Positions 36,601 to 48,429 of a stretch of DNA of 64,000 nucleotides are shown piece after piece (position 1 is the first letter of the stretch; every line of letters begins with the position of its first letter). Source of the stretch: Maylandia zebra (lineage: Eukaryota; Chordata; Actinopteri; Cichliformes; Cichlidae); the NCBI RefSeq assembly GCF_041146795.1, contig NC_135180.1:38422794-38486793 (forward strand), written 5' to 3'. Below the pieces are notes generated by a model. That model did not search any database and had not been told where the DNA came from. It saw only the letters and a list, made by a program, of their open reading frames with translations. The position numbers and the translations under genes are program-made.

Positions 36601-39600
36601 TTTATAAGGTTGAAACCTGCAGTCAGCTGAGACTGAAGACGTCACCTGATGATGATGAAACGTTTCTCCCACCGAAAACATCCAGATGAACAGAATCCTG
36701 CAGAAACTGCTCGAAAATCCACCTACGGAGCAAATTCCAAACCACCGATCCCTTCCACATGTCAACCCAGATCAACCCAGGTGTGAAACCCCAGGTGAAC
36801 ATCAAGAAAACACTGGACTAACCTGGAGAGCATTGCTCCAAAAACCAGACAAAACTAGTTTCCAGGCAGGAGGGAAACTGGAATGAGAGTTTTGACACCA
36901 AAGTACAACTTCTGGCTTTCGATAAGAAGAAAGAAAATGCTGCATTCAACCATAAGAGCGTCATTAAATCAGTGAAGCATGGTGGTCAATCAATCATCAT
37001 CAATGAAACGATGAATTCTGACTTAGAATTAGCAGAAAATATCAGGAGACCTGTCTGTGAACTGAACCGTGCAGCAACACAAGAACCATCATCACATCCT
37101 ACAAAGAAGAAGAAGTCCTGACTCAGAGCCCCTCCCTGACAGAGCTGAGGATGCCTGTACCTGGGAATGGAGTCAAATCCCTCAACAGCTGCCTGAAAAG
37201 GTCGTTTGTAGTTTTTGATACACGAGGTGGCTCACAGCAAATATCCAAAGCAAAGGTCCACATACCTGTAACCCTCTGGAGTATTAAAAAGTACAAATCT
37301 AACATTTTAATGTAATTTCCTGTACATCTCTTTGAGTCTCCTTGACCTCCATCCACCAGGCTGCCACAGAACATCTTAGGGGTAGTTTGCATGTGAGCGA
37401 CACGCTAAACAAGCACCGGCTCAGAAACTAGAAGATGCCACCTTCCAAATCTAGTCTCTTACACGAGTTCGGTCTTTTGTTGCAAGTCTGCATATGAGCA
37501 CAAATATCATGTAAGTGAGTAGACGTGAACCAAACTGTACCTCTAACCCTAAAGAGGTCACTGTTGACCTGGTGGATGTTCAGAGGTTCAGGACCGTGAT
37601 GTTTTAGGTCATGTTTATGCAGAAATACAGAAGATTTGTTGTTTCAATGTCCGTCAATCCATTTATCCCAGTTTGATCTCAGCGTGTCTGACCTTCATGT
37701 CGTCCAATGCCACGCGGTCTCCCAGCTTCAGCCCCAGAGCGGCCAGCATCAGGTTTCCTGGGATGTTGTCGTAGTTGGGCAGCGTGGCTCTGGGAAGATT
37801 GCAGCTCAGTGGAACGGCGTCCAGTAGCAGCTGCTTCAGCTCTTTGGCCACCATTGCCGCCTCCGCCTTGTCCAGGCTCATGTCCATTGGGTCGGGAACC
37901 ACCTCTGCTGGAACCTGACCCTTATCGTTCTGCAGAAACAAGTCAGAAAGTCAGATTTGAGACGATAAATCACCATTAAGGGTCTCTGGATTTCAGCTTT
38001 AAAGGAACAGCAGCACAAAAAACTCAAGGAGCTGAAGCAGTCTTATTATCCTTATCCTCCACCTGCAGTTCAGACCTTCACAGACTGGATCAGCCAATCA
38101 GAGGAGAGCTCGGCAGAAGCTAAAAAGGCTTGTTACAGAATTAAAAAGAACTGAGGGTCTGCACCAAGGACTGGGACAAGGTAAAGAAGGATTACTTTGA
38201 ACTGAAAATTATGCAAAGCTACGTTAATTCATGAATTAAAAACAAACAAACATGGAGCTGGAGATGAGCCCATTTAATTAGCCCCCAGTAGTAAGTAAGG
38301 AAAGCTGTCCTTACCCGGACGGTGGGGTTGGCTCCGTGCTCCAGCAGACATTTGACTGCACCCAGGCAGAGGTTGGAGGCGGCGATGTGGAGAGCCGTAC
38401 CATAGTGGAAATCGCTGCATGTGGAGTTCAGGACTGAGGAGAACACGGAAGGAGAGTCTCACCTCCTGTTACCTTCAGAACGACCACTAAAATACTGCCT
38501 GGTGTAGAAATTACCTCTGGGTTTGGCTGCTTTGAGCAGGACTCGGATCAGCTCCGGGACGTCGAAGTACGCGGCATAGTGCAGGGCGTTCATGTTGGTC
38601 CAGCGGCTCCTCAGACTCACGTCGGCGCCCAGCGAGATCAGCTGAGTGGTGAGACGCAGCGCTGCCGCCGGGTCGCCTGCACACACAATGAGGACGAAAC
38701 TAAGACGCGGAGGAGCTGAATCCACCACACGCACAGACGCCGGCCGCCCCAGAGCAGGTCCAAGCAGCTGCCCTGTACAATAACTTGGAACCACGTGAGA
38801 GCTCGAGTCGGCATTATTCCCAGTTGTTACATCAGGACGAACTAGAGGAACGTGGGACCTGAAACAAGGATCGCCCCTCTGCTCTTCCTCCTGAAGCAAA
38901 ATCTCTTCTGAATCGAGGGTGGAAGGATTTGAGACTTTGGACTGAAGTTGGTTTGGTGTGTTGTTGGGATTTTTTTGTTTCATGTGATTTGTGATTATTA
39001 GAATTCAACCCCCTGAGGGCCAAGTTTTCACAGGTAATAACACAAACTCTTCACAGAAGGTTTATGGGAAAAATATGTAAATAGTTTTATTATTTTCTCG
39101 TGGGTGGAGTCAGAGTCATCAGCAGTAACGTCGAGTTAGACCCAGGATGGTAAAGTTGAAGATTTGTGATATTCTGGGCTGATATCAGCGTTTAGAGTCA
39201 TTTGTCAGATATTTATTCTGGGATGATTAACAGAGACGCACTGACTCCAGTTTTCCAAATGTGTCCTGCTGACTTAGATGATGTCTCTAAGAACCTGACA
39301 GCCTTACAAGCAAAAAGCAGCTTTTCTTCATAATTAAAGAACCTTTTTGAACATGAACTGTGGTGAGTTTCTCTCACTTAAACTACTGAACTAATGAAAG
39401 TGCTGAAAGTGAAGTGAAATGAGCTGCTGCCGGATACCCGACCTCACCCGACGTCACCGAGCCAGCAACTTTTTTTCTGTTTTTCACTCGTCTCTGTAGT
39501 TTTGCTCGTAGCCGCCTTGATCCTTTGCTCATACCGAGGCTGCTAGCTTGCGGCTGAGGTTTGGATAACTTTGTTAACTGGCTGAGGGTGAATTACGAGG

Positions 39601-41135
39601 TCTATTGTCTCCATCACTCACAGCGAAGAGCTCGCTAACAGCCACAGCCTCACACTAACGACCTGCCTGTGAGTCTGCAACTGAGTATTTGAACACATCG
39701 CTGTGTGTATGCTGCATATGAAACAGGCTAATTAAGTCAGGAACTGTCTGATCCTGGTCTCTGGTCGGTCGGTCGGTGCACCTCTAGACCGATGCTTCCC
39801 TAATAAGTATCAAATAAAGTAACTTACCAACTCCGTGCGCTCCGGCCTTGCAGCTGTAGTGAAGCAGCGTCATGTCGGTCAAACCATCGCGGTCGTTCAC
39901 ATGGCAACCACGCTTCAGGAGCTGAGACGGAGGAAAGACAGTTACAGGTAACCTGACCAGAGATTTCACATCAAAACTTTACAAACTGATATCTGCACGT
40001 GCAGGCTTCTGGAACTTTCCCTTTCTGTTTAGAGCCACTTGTACTCTGGGTTTTTTAATCGTGCCAGAGCATGTTCTGGTTTTCACACAGCAGTTATTGA
40101 TATCAGGCTTTCAGTTTTCTGGATTTTTAGGCGTCACTTTCCTGTCACACTAAACAAAAACGTTAAATAAAGCCAGGAGGGGCAGATAGCTGAGGATACA
40201 TTTATAATATTTTATTTAACATCTGTATATCGCTCCTACATGTGATGTTATGGTTGTATAATAAACTTTAAAGTGGGAAAACCCTGAGTTCACATCCTGG
40301 CCGTGCTGGCTGCCAGCCTTCCAGCTCGTTGGCTGATTTCTTCTCCGCGATCGTCGCTGTGCCGCTCTCTCCTTGTTTTTCTTTCCTCCAGGCTGAGTCG
40401 GCTTCACGCTGAGTCACGGTGAAGCCTCACTGACTTTCCATCGCTCCCTCTCCCTCTGCACCACTTGCTCTGCCTCCTGTTTCCATGCAGCCATTTTAAC
40501 TGGGTCATTATCACCATCTCTCTGTGAGCAGCGCTGCTGCCAGTGTGACCATTACAGAAGGTCTGTACAGATATGCCCCCTTCATAAACCTTTCCCCTCC
40601 CTAAGGGATGGATTTCTTTAAATAATTGTTTAGGTTACGGTGAGCGGATGGGCCTGATGATGCACATGGATGCTGCTGCTTTAGGTTTGCTTTGGAGCAT
40701 TTTCAGTGCAGTGATCTGACAAACAGCATGTCCAGCTGTGGGGCCCGCGCATCCAATCTTCTCTAGGATGTTATTTGCATGTTGCTTAGCAACAATTACA
40801 TGGTATCTGTGCCTTGGTCACCATGGTTGCTAAAAACTTGGCACAGCAGCTTCTTCTCACTTTTGACTAAAAATAAAGTAACGGCAGCAACAACCTTTGA
40901 GACGCTGCTGGTGATGCAATCAAAGTGCACATACAGGTGTCTGATGCAGAGAGCACTTTATCACATGGAAGAGCCTCCATATTGTTATCTGGTATCCAGT
41001 CCAAATCAATCATCAATAATAAATAATCTTCCCAGCCTGTATTTTTTAATTGCATTGACCATAATTTGTGCTTTGAACAGAAGCTTTCAGCATTCAGGCT
41101 TTAAGAGCCTGACAAGAGCTGCTCAGAGAGACATC

Positions 41136-41204
<69 letters not shown>

Positions 41205-43533
41205 GTGTGTCCAGAGGGTTGAATCTGGGTCAATGTGACAATGAATCAGTGTTGGCTTTAAGCCAGTGACACAGAGGACTGCAGCAGGCTGAAAGAGAAG
41301 CTGCTGCACTGCCGAGGTTTCAAAAACGGAGACATGAGCCCCAAAGTTTAAGCCTAATGGACAAGTTATTAAAAAATTAACTATGAATGTATGAATCAGG
41401 AAATTATGTGTAGAAAGCAGCAAGTTTTTATGCATCAGACTGTAAACGTGTTTATTTCTGCTGTAAAGTTTGAACAGGGGAGTCTGTGGGGACGGACTCA
41501 CTGCTGGAGCCTCTAGTGGACGTTAGAGGAACTGCAGGTTTTCCAGTGTTTTTTTTTCTTTTTGCTTTTATGTTCTCACCTCATTGCCGATGATGTCAAT
41601 CTTGTGCTGCACCTGGGGAACCCACTGTCGCACGATGGCGAACAGCTCAGGGACCGTGGTTTGGGGATTCATGAGGATCTCCAAGCAGGCCGGGTCATTT
41701 GGGTCGAAGAAGGTGAACGCTGCACGCAAACAGGAAGAAATCACAGATGAGCTTAAAGAGACAAAGAAAGGTAAACGGAAAGGAGCGAGGAAAGCAGGCA
41801 GGAGATGGTTCCAGACGGTGACACCAAGAAGAATCTGTCCCCGTCATCAAATCAGAAATAACCTGCGAGTGCTGCAGTTTCTCTTCCTGCAGGCTCTGCA
41901 GCTCTGAGGAGGGTTTTATTTCACTGCCATCAGCCTGACAACCTGCCCCACTGCGACTCACTGTCAGCAGCTCCGGGAGAGCCATTCCACTTCCTGCTAA
42001 TAACAATGAAGGAAATCAGCTGCATATTCATCTTGAGGCACAGCAGGGGGCGCTCATGAGCTTGTCCTCAATAGCCCCTTTTCCATTAGTACCTACTCGA
42101 TCGACTCAGCACGATTCGCTACAGTTTTCAGGGTTTTCCATTAAGTCATAGTACCTGCTCACTCGGGGTTCCGAGCGATCCGAGCAGGTACTAAAATGTG
42201 ACATCGTCAGACTTCATCCCACCAACTGGCTGGTCAGTAGCGTCACTCGATTGTTTACGAAAATCCAAACCACCATTTTTGAAGCTTGACTACGAGGGAA
42301 ACGGCTACAAAAACGACGCCGTGATCCAGAGTGTGAGAAAAGCCACAGACTGAGCAGCAGGTATATCATCACCTCGACGTCCACCTTTGTTGTGGCAGTC
42401 ATGTCATGACATGCAGATATGTTGCTATGACGACAAGCACGCACACTGGGTTGTAATGGAAAATCAGTGGATCCGAGTAGGTACTAATGGAGAAGGTCTT
42501 ATGAATGGGACTGAAATAAAATACCACCAATGTGTAACTTTATCTATAAAATGCATTCTGCTAATGCAAGCTGATTGGTCACTAAAGGACGTCCTCCCTC
42601 AATGGCGCCCATTCCCAAAAGATAACCGGACGTTAGAAGTTAAAGAAGAAGAAGCAGCTGGTTGCGGTGGTTGAAGGTGATGCAGCTACACAGTCTCTGC
42701 TGCTGTTTGCTTCACGCCCCAAATCAAAATGGCAGCTGCCATTAAGCAGCTTGTGGTGCTGTAACATCAGTAATACTCAGATACAACAGAAACCTGTGAG
42801 AAACATCTAAAAATTAAAGTGAAGCTGTTGTTGGGACCAAACATTTACCTCACATTTATATTTTTGCTCTACAGCTCCACAGAGCGCCCCCTAGGGAGCA
42901 GGAAGTGCACAGAGTAGGAGTTAATGCTGAAAGAGTAAAAGTCAGCTTGAGAGCGCCCTCTGCTGTGCTGCTCCGTGAACTGCGGTGATTTGCTTACTGA
43001 ACAGTGATTGGCTGTCATCAATACAACAGGCCGATCAGTCAGACTGCGAGTGCTGACAGTGAGCTGTGACTCCAGCAGTCTCCACTTTAACAGTGTGACT
43101 GGCAGCATTTAAGGTGTCTGAATTTAAGGTGGTATGACGTACCGTAGTCTTTGGGCAGCGGTGCCTGGGCGGACGGGTGCACCATGGCTCGGCGCCGCGG
43201 CTCGTGAACCGGACTCTGGTACTCGGACACAGACACGGGCTCTGGCTCCGGTTCGGCCGGAGCCTCCTCCTCTTCCTCGCGCTCCTCTCTCTCCTCCCGC
43301 TCCTCCTCCTGCTGCTCTTCTTCCTCATCCTCCTCCACTTCTGTCCTCTCCTCCTGCTCCCTCTCTTCCTCTAGCTCATACTCCTCCTCTTCCTCTTCTT
43401 CCTCCTCCTCTACTTCTTCCTCCTCTTCTTCAGTCAGCGCCTCCTCCTCCTCTCTCTGGACCCTCCCCTCCTCCTGCTCCTCCCGGTCGTGCCTCTCCTT
43501 CTCCTGCACCTCCAGGTTCTCCTCTTTTGTCAT
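33665..43533 (-). CDS. clip3: CAP-Gly domain-containing linker protein 3 (CLIPR-59)
   Basis: Thirteen coding exons on the minus strand join in phase across GT-AG introns: 43533-43143, 41719-41580, 39921-39828, 38676-38515, 38433-38315, 37929-37693, 35862-35727, 35118-34963, 34879-34748, 34588-34465, 34182-34115, 34017-33945 and 33719-33665. The product is 628 residues; mammalian CLIP3 is about 547. Residues 1-98 are a Glu-rich acidic tract, much longer than in mammals. Conserved [20 protein letters not shown] follows, then ankyrin repeats (about 178-302). CAP-Gly 1 is at about 368-426 ([13 protein letters not shown]) and CAP-Gly 2 at about 495-560 ([13 protein letters not shown]). The final exon gives [17 protein letters not shown], including the di-cysteine palmitoylated in mammals. 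CLIPR-59 is a trans-Golgi/plasma-membrane adaptor that binds microtubules poorly and affects Akt and GLUT4 traffic. The start is the first ATG in the exon after acceptor 43557, and it agrees with the family N-terminus (MTK). CLIP4 is excluded by the C-terminus. Confidence 0.96.
36236..36255. repeat. short (CA)n microsatellite in clip3 intron
   Basis: About ten CA units in the intron between the exons ending at 37693 and starting at 35862. Confidence 0.85.
36440..36710. repeat. palindromic dispersed repeat, copy 1 (clip3 intron)
   Basis: Inverted phrases TTTTCAGTGGGAGAAAC (36515-36531) and GTTTCTCCCACCGAAAA (36662-36678) enclose a centre with GGTTGAAACCTGCAGTCAGC. This gives a fold-back MITE-like structure common in fish genomes. 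A related copy lies at 62240-62440 with the same GGTTGAAACCTGCAGTCAGC centre. Confidence 0.65.
41139..41202. repeat. (GT)n microsatellite, about 32 units, in clip3 intron
   Basis: Pure GT run in the intron between the exons at 41580-41719 and 39828-39921. It generates spurious TH/CV-repeat open frames on both strands. Confidence 0.97.
42041..42054 (+). promoter_or_regulatory. CTCF-like motif in clip3 intron
   Basis: CAGCAGGGGGCGCT matches the CTCF core in forward orientation. It lies 21 bp before a MITE and converges with the reverse-oriented motif at 42883-42896. Confidence 0.5.
42075..42496. mobile_element. MITE with about 33 bp inverted ends in clip3 intron
   Basis: The left end CCTTTTCCATTAGTACCTAC is mirrored by GTAGGTACTAATGGAGAAGG at the right (42477-42496). 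The inverted arms extend inward through CGATCGACTCAG versus CAGTGGATCCG. The inner part has a second GAGCAGGTACTA phrase near 42181-42193. A clean target-site duplication could not be fixed, so the superfamily (hAT versus PIF/Harbinger) is open. It has no coding capacity. Confidence 0.75.
42883..42896 (-). promoter_or_regulatory. CTCF-like motif in clip3 intron, reverse
   Basis: The minus strand reads CCCTAGGGGGCGCT, a good match to the CTCF core. It faces the forward motif at 42041-42054 across about 0.85 kb that includes a MITE. Confidence 0.45.
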
Positions 43534-46416
43534 GATGAGGGATTCTGCAGCAGGGCCTGTCAGAGAGGACGCAGTAACAGATTTTCATGAGACTTTCTAT
43601 TATTTTGTCCTTTAAACAACATTTTGCTCACATTTTATTCAGGAATTCTCAGCGTTTGTGCTCCTCAAACACTAATGAGAATACAAGCAGAGGTTGAAAC
43701 AGGAAGCTGGATGTTGGAGAGCACAAACTGTCAGTGAGTAGTAAATACTAATAACTAAGGACATCCCTGATTCAGGGAGCCTTACGTCCTCGGTCAGGAC
43801 ACCATCCAGTCTGACTGACCTTCATGAAGAACCAGGTTTCACAGCCTTTCTTGATGTTTTACTCCATCAGACTGCTGGGCCTTCACACTTTTTGACTGAC
43901 TGTACAAGTCTGATCAGAGAAGACAGGTGTGTGCTAACAGCCACGGCTGGCGTGCCCTCACCCCGTCTTTGTAACTGACACTGAGTCTTTAAAAGGAGCT
44001 GCTTCCTTTGCTTTCCTGCGGACTGAGGTTCTGTTTCTGTCACATTGTCTCGTGTGACCTGAAAGACTTCTAGCTGCAATGACTGCCCCTCTTGTTTGGT
44101 TTAATATTCGCATTTTGTGAAACAGAATCAACCACAAGAAGTCCAAAACTGCGACACGGGTGAGACTGCTGCAGATAATAAGCATGATATGAACCAGAAC
44201 ACAGGACATCGCGATACAGACCTCGTCATAAGAAGCACGACATCATCGAAACCAGAGCCACAAAACACGGGACACAGATCAAAGCAGGAAATCCAAACTT
44301 CCCCCAGAAACAAATGAAACAGAAAAGCTGAAAACAACTCGGAAAACATTCAGCTGCTACGTCACATAGAAGCTCATTTTCTTTGCTCCAAAAAGACAGA
44401 AAATCTTTACCTTTCAGATGTTTGATTGAATCTAAGGTGAGGTTACTGTTTCAGACTAAATCTGCTCCGTGTGATGTTTCAAATGTTCTGTGCACAAACA
44501 CTCATAATAAAGCTTTATTGGCAGCACATAAAGACAATGACCGTCTGCATCTTAACATCACACCTGAATCCAAACGGTTAGAATTCTATTACTGTGCTGT
44601 TACATGAAACTAACATTACTCAGATAAACCTACTGCTAATACTGGGCTCGAGCTTAGTTATTACTTGGTATTTACTCAATAATTACATTTTGTAATTACA
44701 TAATTATTCCACTAGCACCACATTATGTTTCTGAGCTGTGCTGTGACGCGCTTCAAACAGCTTTACTTTAGGTTTCTGCTGCAGAATGACTTTAAATAAA
44801 CAGATTCAATCAGTGACGCAGTTTGTTGCCAGTAACACAACATTTCAGCAGTTTGTTGTGCTGTACTCGGGCCGCTCCCGGCCCGAACCACCGCACGGCT
44901 CCGCCACGAGGGCGTGGCCGGGATGCAGCTGAGACCGGCCGAGGTTTGTTTTCCTTCAGCGTCTTGTTGTCTCTGTTTCCATTCAGCATCACAACACGAG
45001 TGCTAAGTATAACTCCAGAGAGAGGGTGTGTGTGTGAGTGTGTGAGAGAGAGGAAAGAGCTGAAAGCAGGCTAATTGACCCACTGCACAGTGGCTTAGAG
45101 GGCTAACGCTAACCCTTGCTGCCCATCATTAGCTGTTGACTGGATTAAATCCACTTTAGCAAATGGACACGATGCTGAAATCCATCCGACTGCATCCATC
45201 ACTGAGTCAGCATCATGCAGAGTGTGCTGGTTTAGGTTTAGGCTGCTTTCAAACGCTAAAGGCAGCGTTTTCTTTATTTCTTCACGTTATTTATCAAATG
45301 TCTGTGCGACGCAGCCGTGCAGTCTATGCACGCCATGGATCTCATGTATCTGCAGAATCTTCCAGAACAGGCCTGAACGTGTCACTGTGGGCTGTTTACA
45401 CGTGAAAATGACCTGAAAAGCATGAGCAGGATAAACACTTCCCTCTGTGCACCATTTAGTGGGTTTGACTTCTCTGATTAAGCTCATTATCAGTGCTTTA
45501 TGTAATCTGAGATCCCAGCGGGACACAACGACAACAGGACTCAGCTGAGGCCACGATCGAGGTTACGCAACACGACCCTACGAGTCAGCGTGGACACACA
45601 CACACACACACACACAGGTGAAGTGCATAAGCATCCCGATGAATCTCCTAAAAATAAGCTCAGCTGCTGCTCTCTGCTGTGTTAACGAGGTTCCTGCTTT
45701 CAGACGCCTCGCTTCCAGGTCAAATGATCCGGGCTGATTTAGGACCAGTGAAGGCGACACGCACATACATGTTACATGTATTCACTTCATGTTTATGGCA
45801 CATGTACTAAACACAACTTCATGTAGATTTACTGAAACAAAAATAAAGAAATGAGAGATTCCTGATGAAAGCCTGAGCAGCACCAAAGTTACAGCCACGC
45901 TCAGCATTCTGAGAACAGAGATCATCTGTGTTAATAAACATGAGTTTGGATTATATTCCAGATTATTGTTGACTGGACGACGACACCGAGAAACAAAAAG
46001 CGTTTCTGTCCCTACAGGTACAAACTGCAGCACGTCGCCTCTAAGGAGGCGCTTTTGACCTTTTGTAAGGCCACTGTGCTACATCCATGTTCTCAAACAG
46101 GAACAAACGCGTTCACAGTCACAGGCTCTTCTGGGTTTTTCTATGTGCACCATCAGGAGAAAGTCAGTGTTCAGACACGTAAGACGTATTTCCCAAAATC
46201 TCCACGATGTCCAAGATGTTCCCGTTTTAAAGATAACCACGTTGTCCCGTGTTCAAAACGTTCCTTCATTAGCAAAACAAACACATTCAGCAGTTTCCTT
46301 ATGCCCCAAACATCCCAGCAAAGCCTTTCCCAGTAATAATTTTATCATCAATATACTCCAGGGGATTTTTTATATGACCCCGAAAAAGCTCATTTTAAGG
46401 AATAGCTAACAAACTG

Positions 46417-46437
46417 CCCCCCCCCCCCCCCCCCCCC
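46417..46437. repeat. poly(C) tract of 21 bases
   Basis: Uninterrupted run of C on the plus strand within the first clip3 intron. Assembly length may be unreliable here. Confidence 0.9.
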
Positions 46438-46685
46438 AATAATATTCCTGCTTTCTAAAAATTCAAACTTTCCAGTAAATTTCTAAAATCTCCAGATGTT
46501 CCATAATGTTCCGACTTTCCTAAGACCTTCCAGCGAGCCTTGAATCTGCCCACGTGAAAGTATTTTGTCTTCTCGTGGAAGCAACTTTTCCTTTTTCCTG
46601 CAACACAGTGTCGAAGAATACTGCTACTTTCCAAAACGAACATTTCCCCCAATTTTCCTCGTGAACAAAAATATTTTCATTTCCA

Positions 46686-46990
46686 CAAATCGACCGGCTC
46701 AGTTCACACACTGGAGCAACATCGACCTCTTACTGGGAATACTGGGAAAGCTCTGTTACCACCAACAAACAGCTCCTTTTACAGATTACATGGCAAGCTG
46801 CGCACTATTTAAAATATCCATACTTTCCAACATATTATGGATAAATCTCCTCATGCATATTCAAAGATGTCCGTGTTTTCTTAGATCGGCCCACTCAGCT
46901 CGCAGACTGGAGAAGGATCGATCTCTTACTGGGACTACTGGGAACGCTCCGCTCTACCCAGCAAAGAGCTCGTTTTACAGATTGACCGAC
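46686..46990. repeat. imperfect direct repeat, about 195 bp period, upstream part of clip3 intron 1
   Basis: Two copies beginning near 46691 and 46888 share an ACTGGAG--GATCGA-CTCTTACTGGGA pattern and then ACTGGGAA-GCTC. Both end in CGTTTTACAGATT or CCTTTTACAGATT. The unit may extend further left in more decayed form. No function is apparent. Confidence 0.7.
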
Positions 46991-47555
46991 ACGCAGACCT
47001 GAGCGCTTATAACGCGACAGCTGCGCGATATTTGTGTGGGTTTGTGGTGGTTAGAAGCTGTTAGACGCCACGTGATGTGGGAGGCGGAGGAAGGAAAGGA
47101 GGAGAGGAAGGAGGCCATGGCAGCTTCAGCATCCTCCTCCTCCTCCACCCAGCCTCCATTTTACATCAAACCAAACATGAAGACAAAATCGCTGCAAACC
47201 GAGTCAGAACATGCCCGAACCCACGGTCTCCTCCCCACGCAGCGTGTTTCTGACGCTGAGTGATGAAAATGTTGGGATTCGGGCTCGGTGCGCGTTTGTG
47301 GCGATGTGCGCAGTGAAGGCCAGGACGGGAAAAACGCCCCTGTGACACAATGAAAACATCGGCAGGCTGCTTAAAGCCCACCGGAGCCACTTTAAAGAGA
47401 TTTGAAGCTGCTGCTGCTGTTTTCTCCATCCTTCCTCCGCAGCATCGTCATCCTCACTAAAGCACCTGCTCTGCCTCCATCGTCTCGTCGCCTCCAAACC
47501 CCGTAAATGAAGCTCAGCTCGGACTCAAATCTGCGCTTTGACGTGTTTTACTTAC

Positions 47556-47667
47556 CTGAGAACAAGCCGCTGGTTGATGAGTGGGTGACGAGCTTCTCTC
47601 TTGTCTGATGGCAGCTCCGCAGCACTCACCTCTGTGACGCTGCGCTCCTTCCGCCGCTGTATATAGT
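47556..47667 (-). promoter_or_regulatory. clip3: clip3 core promoter and 5' noncoding exon
   Basis: On the minus strand a TATA-like CTATATAC lies at 47660-47667, so transcription should start near 47630-47635. The following exon ends at 47556 with a strong donor (CTCAG/GTAAGT). The next acceptor on this strand that leads to the clip3 start codon is at 43557 (CTGACAG), so a 4 kb intron separates the 5' UTR exon from the first coding exon. The TATA box and donor are visible; linking them to clip3 is inference from position, strand and splice phase-independence of a UTR exon. Confidence 0.6.
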
Positions 47668-47939
47668 CCTCCCTCTCTCTCCGCCCAGACGGTTCTGGCT
47701 GTTTCCGTCTGCGTCGCTCCACCGCCTCTCTCGCTCACCTCTCCGCCGCTCAGCCATAAAAACACTTTCAGAGAAGAAATGACTTTTTTAATGGGATCAG
47801 CTGAATAATTATTCCTTCATTTAGGAATAAGACGCCTTTATATACACAGACACTCTCCATTAGATACACATATTCAGCTGCTTGTTAATACAATCATATG
47901 ATAGAAACCCAGCGCAGTTAATCATGTAGACATGGTCAG

Positions 47940-48030
47940 GACAACCAATGGCGTGTCCAGCGGGGTGGCCTGGGGGGGCACAGGCCACCCCCCCAACCAG
48001 ACTGGCCACCCCAGGTGCCACCCCAAAGGC
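47940..48030. repeat. terminal piece of a dispersed DNA repeat
   Basis: Starts GTGTCCAGCGGGGTGGCCTG and carries long G and C runs, a pattern common at the ends of abundant fish DNA transposons (probably hAT-type). DNA to about 48280 may be its interior. Copy B of another repeat begins at about 48430. Confidence 0.45.
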
Positions 48031-48429
48031 AAAACAATAAAATTCAATCAAATATCAAATGTCCGATTATGTTTTCACGGTGACGCTCAGATATCCGAGT
48101 GTAAGTGAATGCAGCATCGCTTCTGCGCTATGTGCATCACGTTAGCAAAGGTAGGAGAGCCAAGCGCGAAAGACGGCACTGCAGGAAACAATTTTTCGGT
48201 GAAAGAAAATGAGGACAGAATAAATGTCCCGGTAAGTAATATTAAGTTTGTTGAGTTTAGTAAACTTCGGTGAAATTAGAATACCAAGGAAAAAATAACA
48301 CTTAAAGAATTATTGCAGCTGTGGAATATTTCAGACAGTATGCTACTGAGGGCAGCTAACATAAGAGTTATGAGTTATAAGATATAATCTAAGTCGTAAC
48401 ATTGCTGTATGGAGCTGCAGATTTGGTTG

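Noticed and set aside
41094..41501. 135-codon minus-strand frame with TH repeats
   Set aside because: Produced by the GT microsatellite at 41139-41202.
43134..43535. 133-codon proline/leucine-rich plus-strand frame
   Set aside because: It is the antisense of the glutamate-rich first coding exon of clip3.
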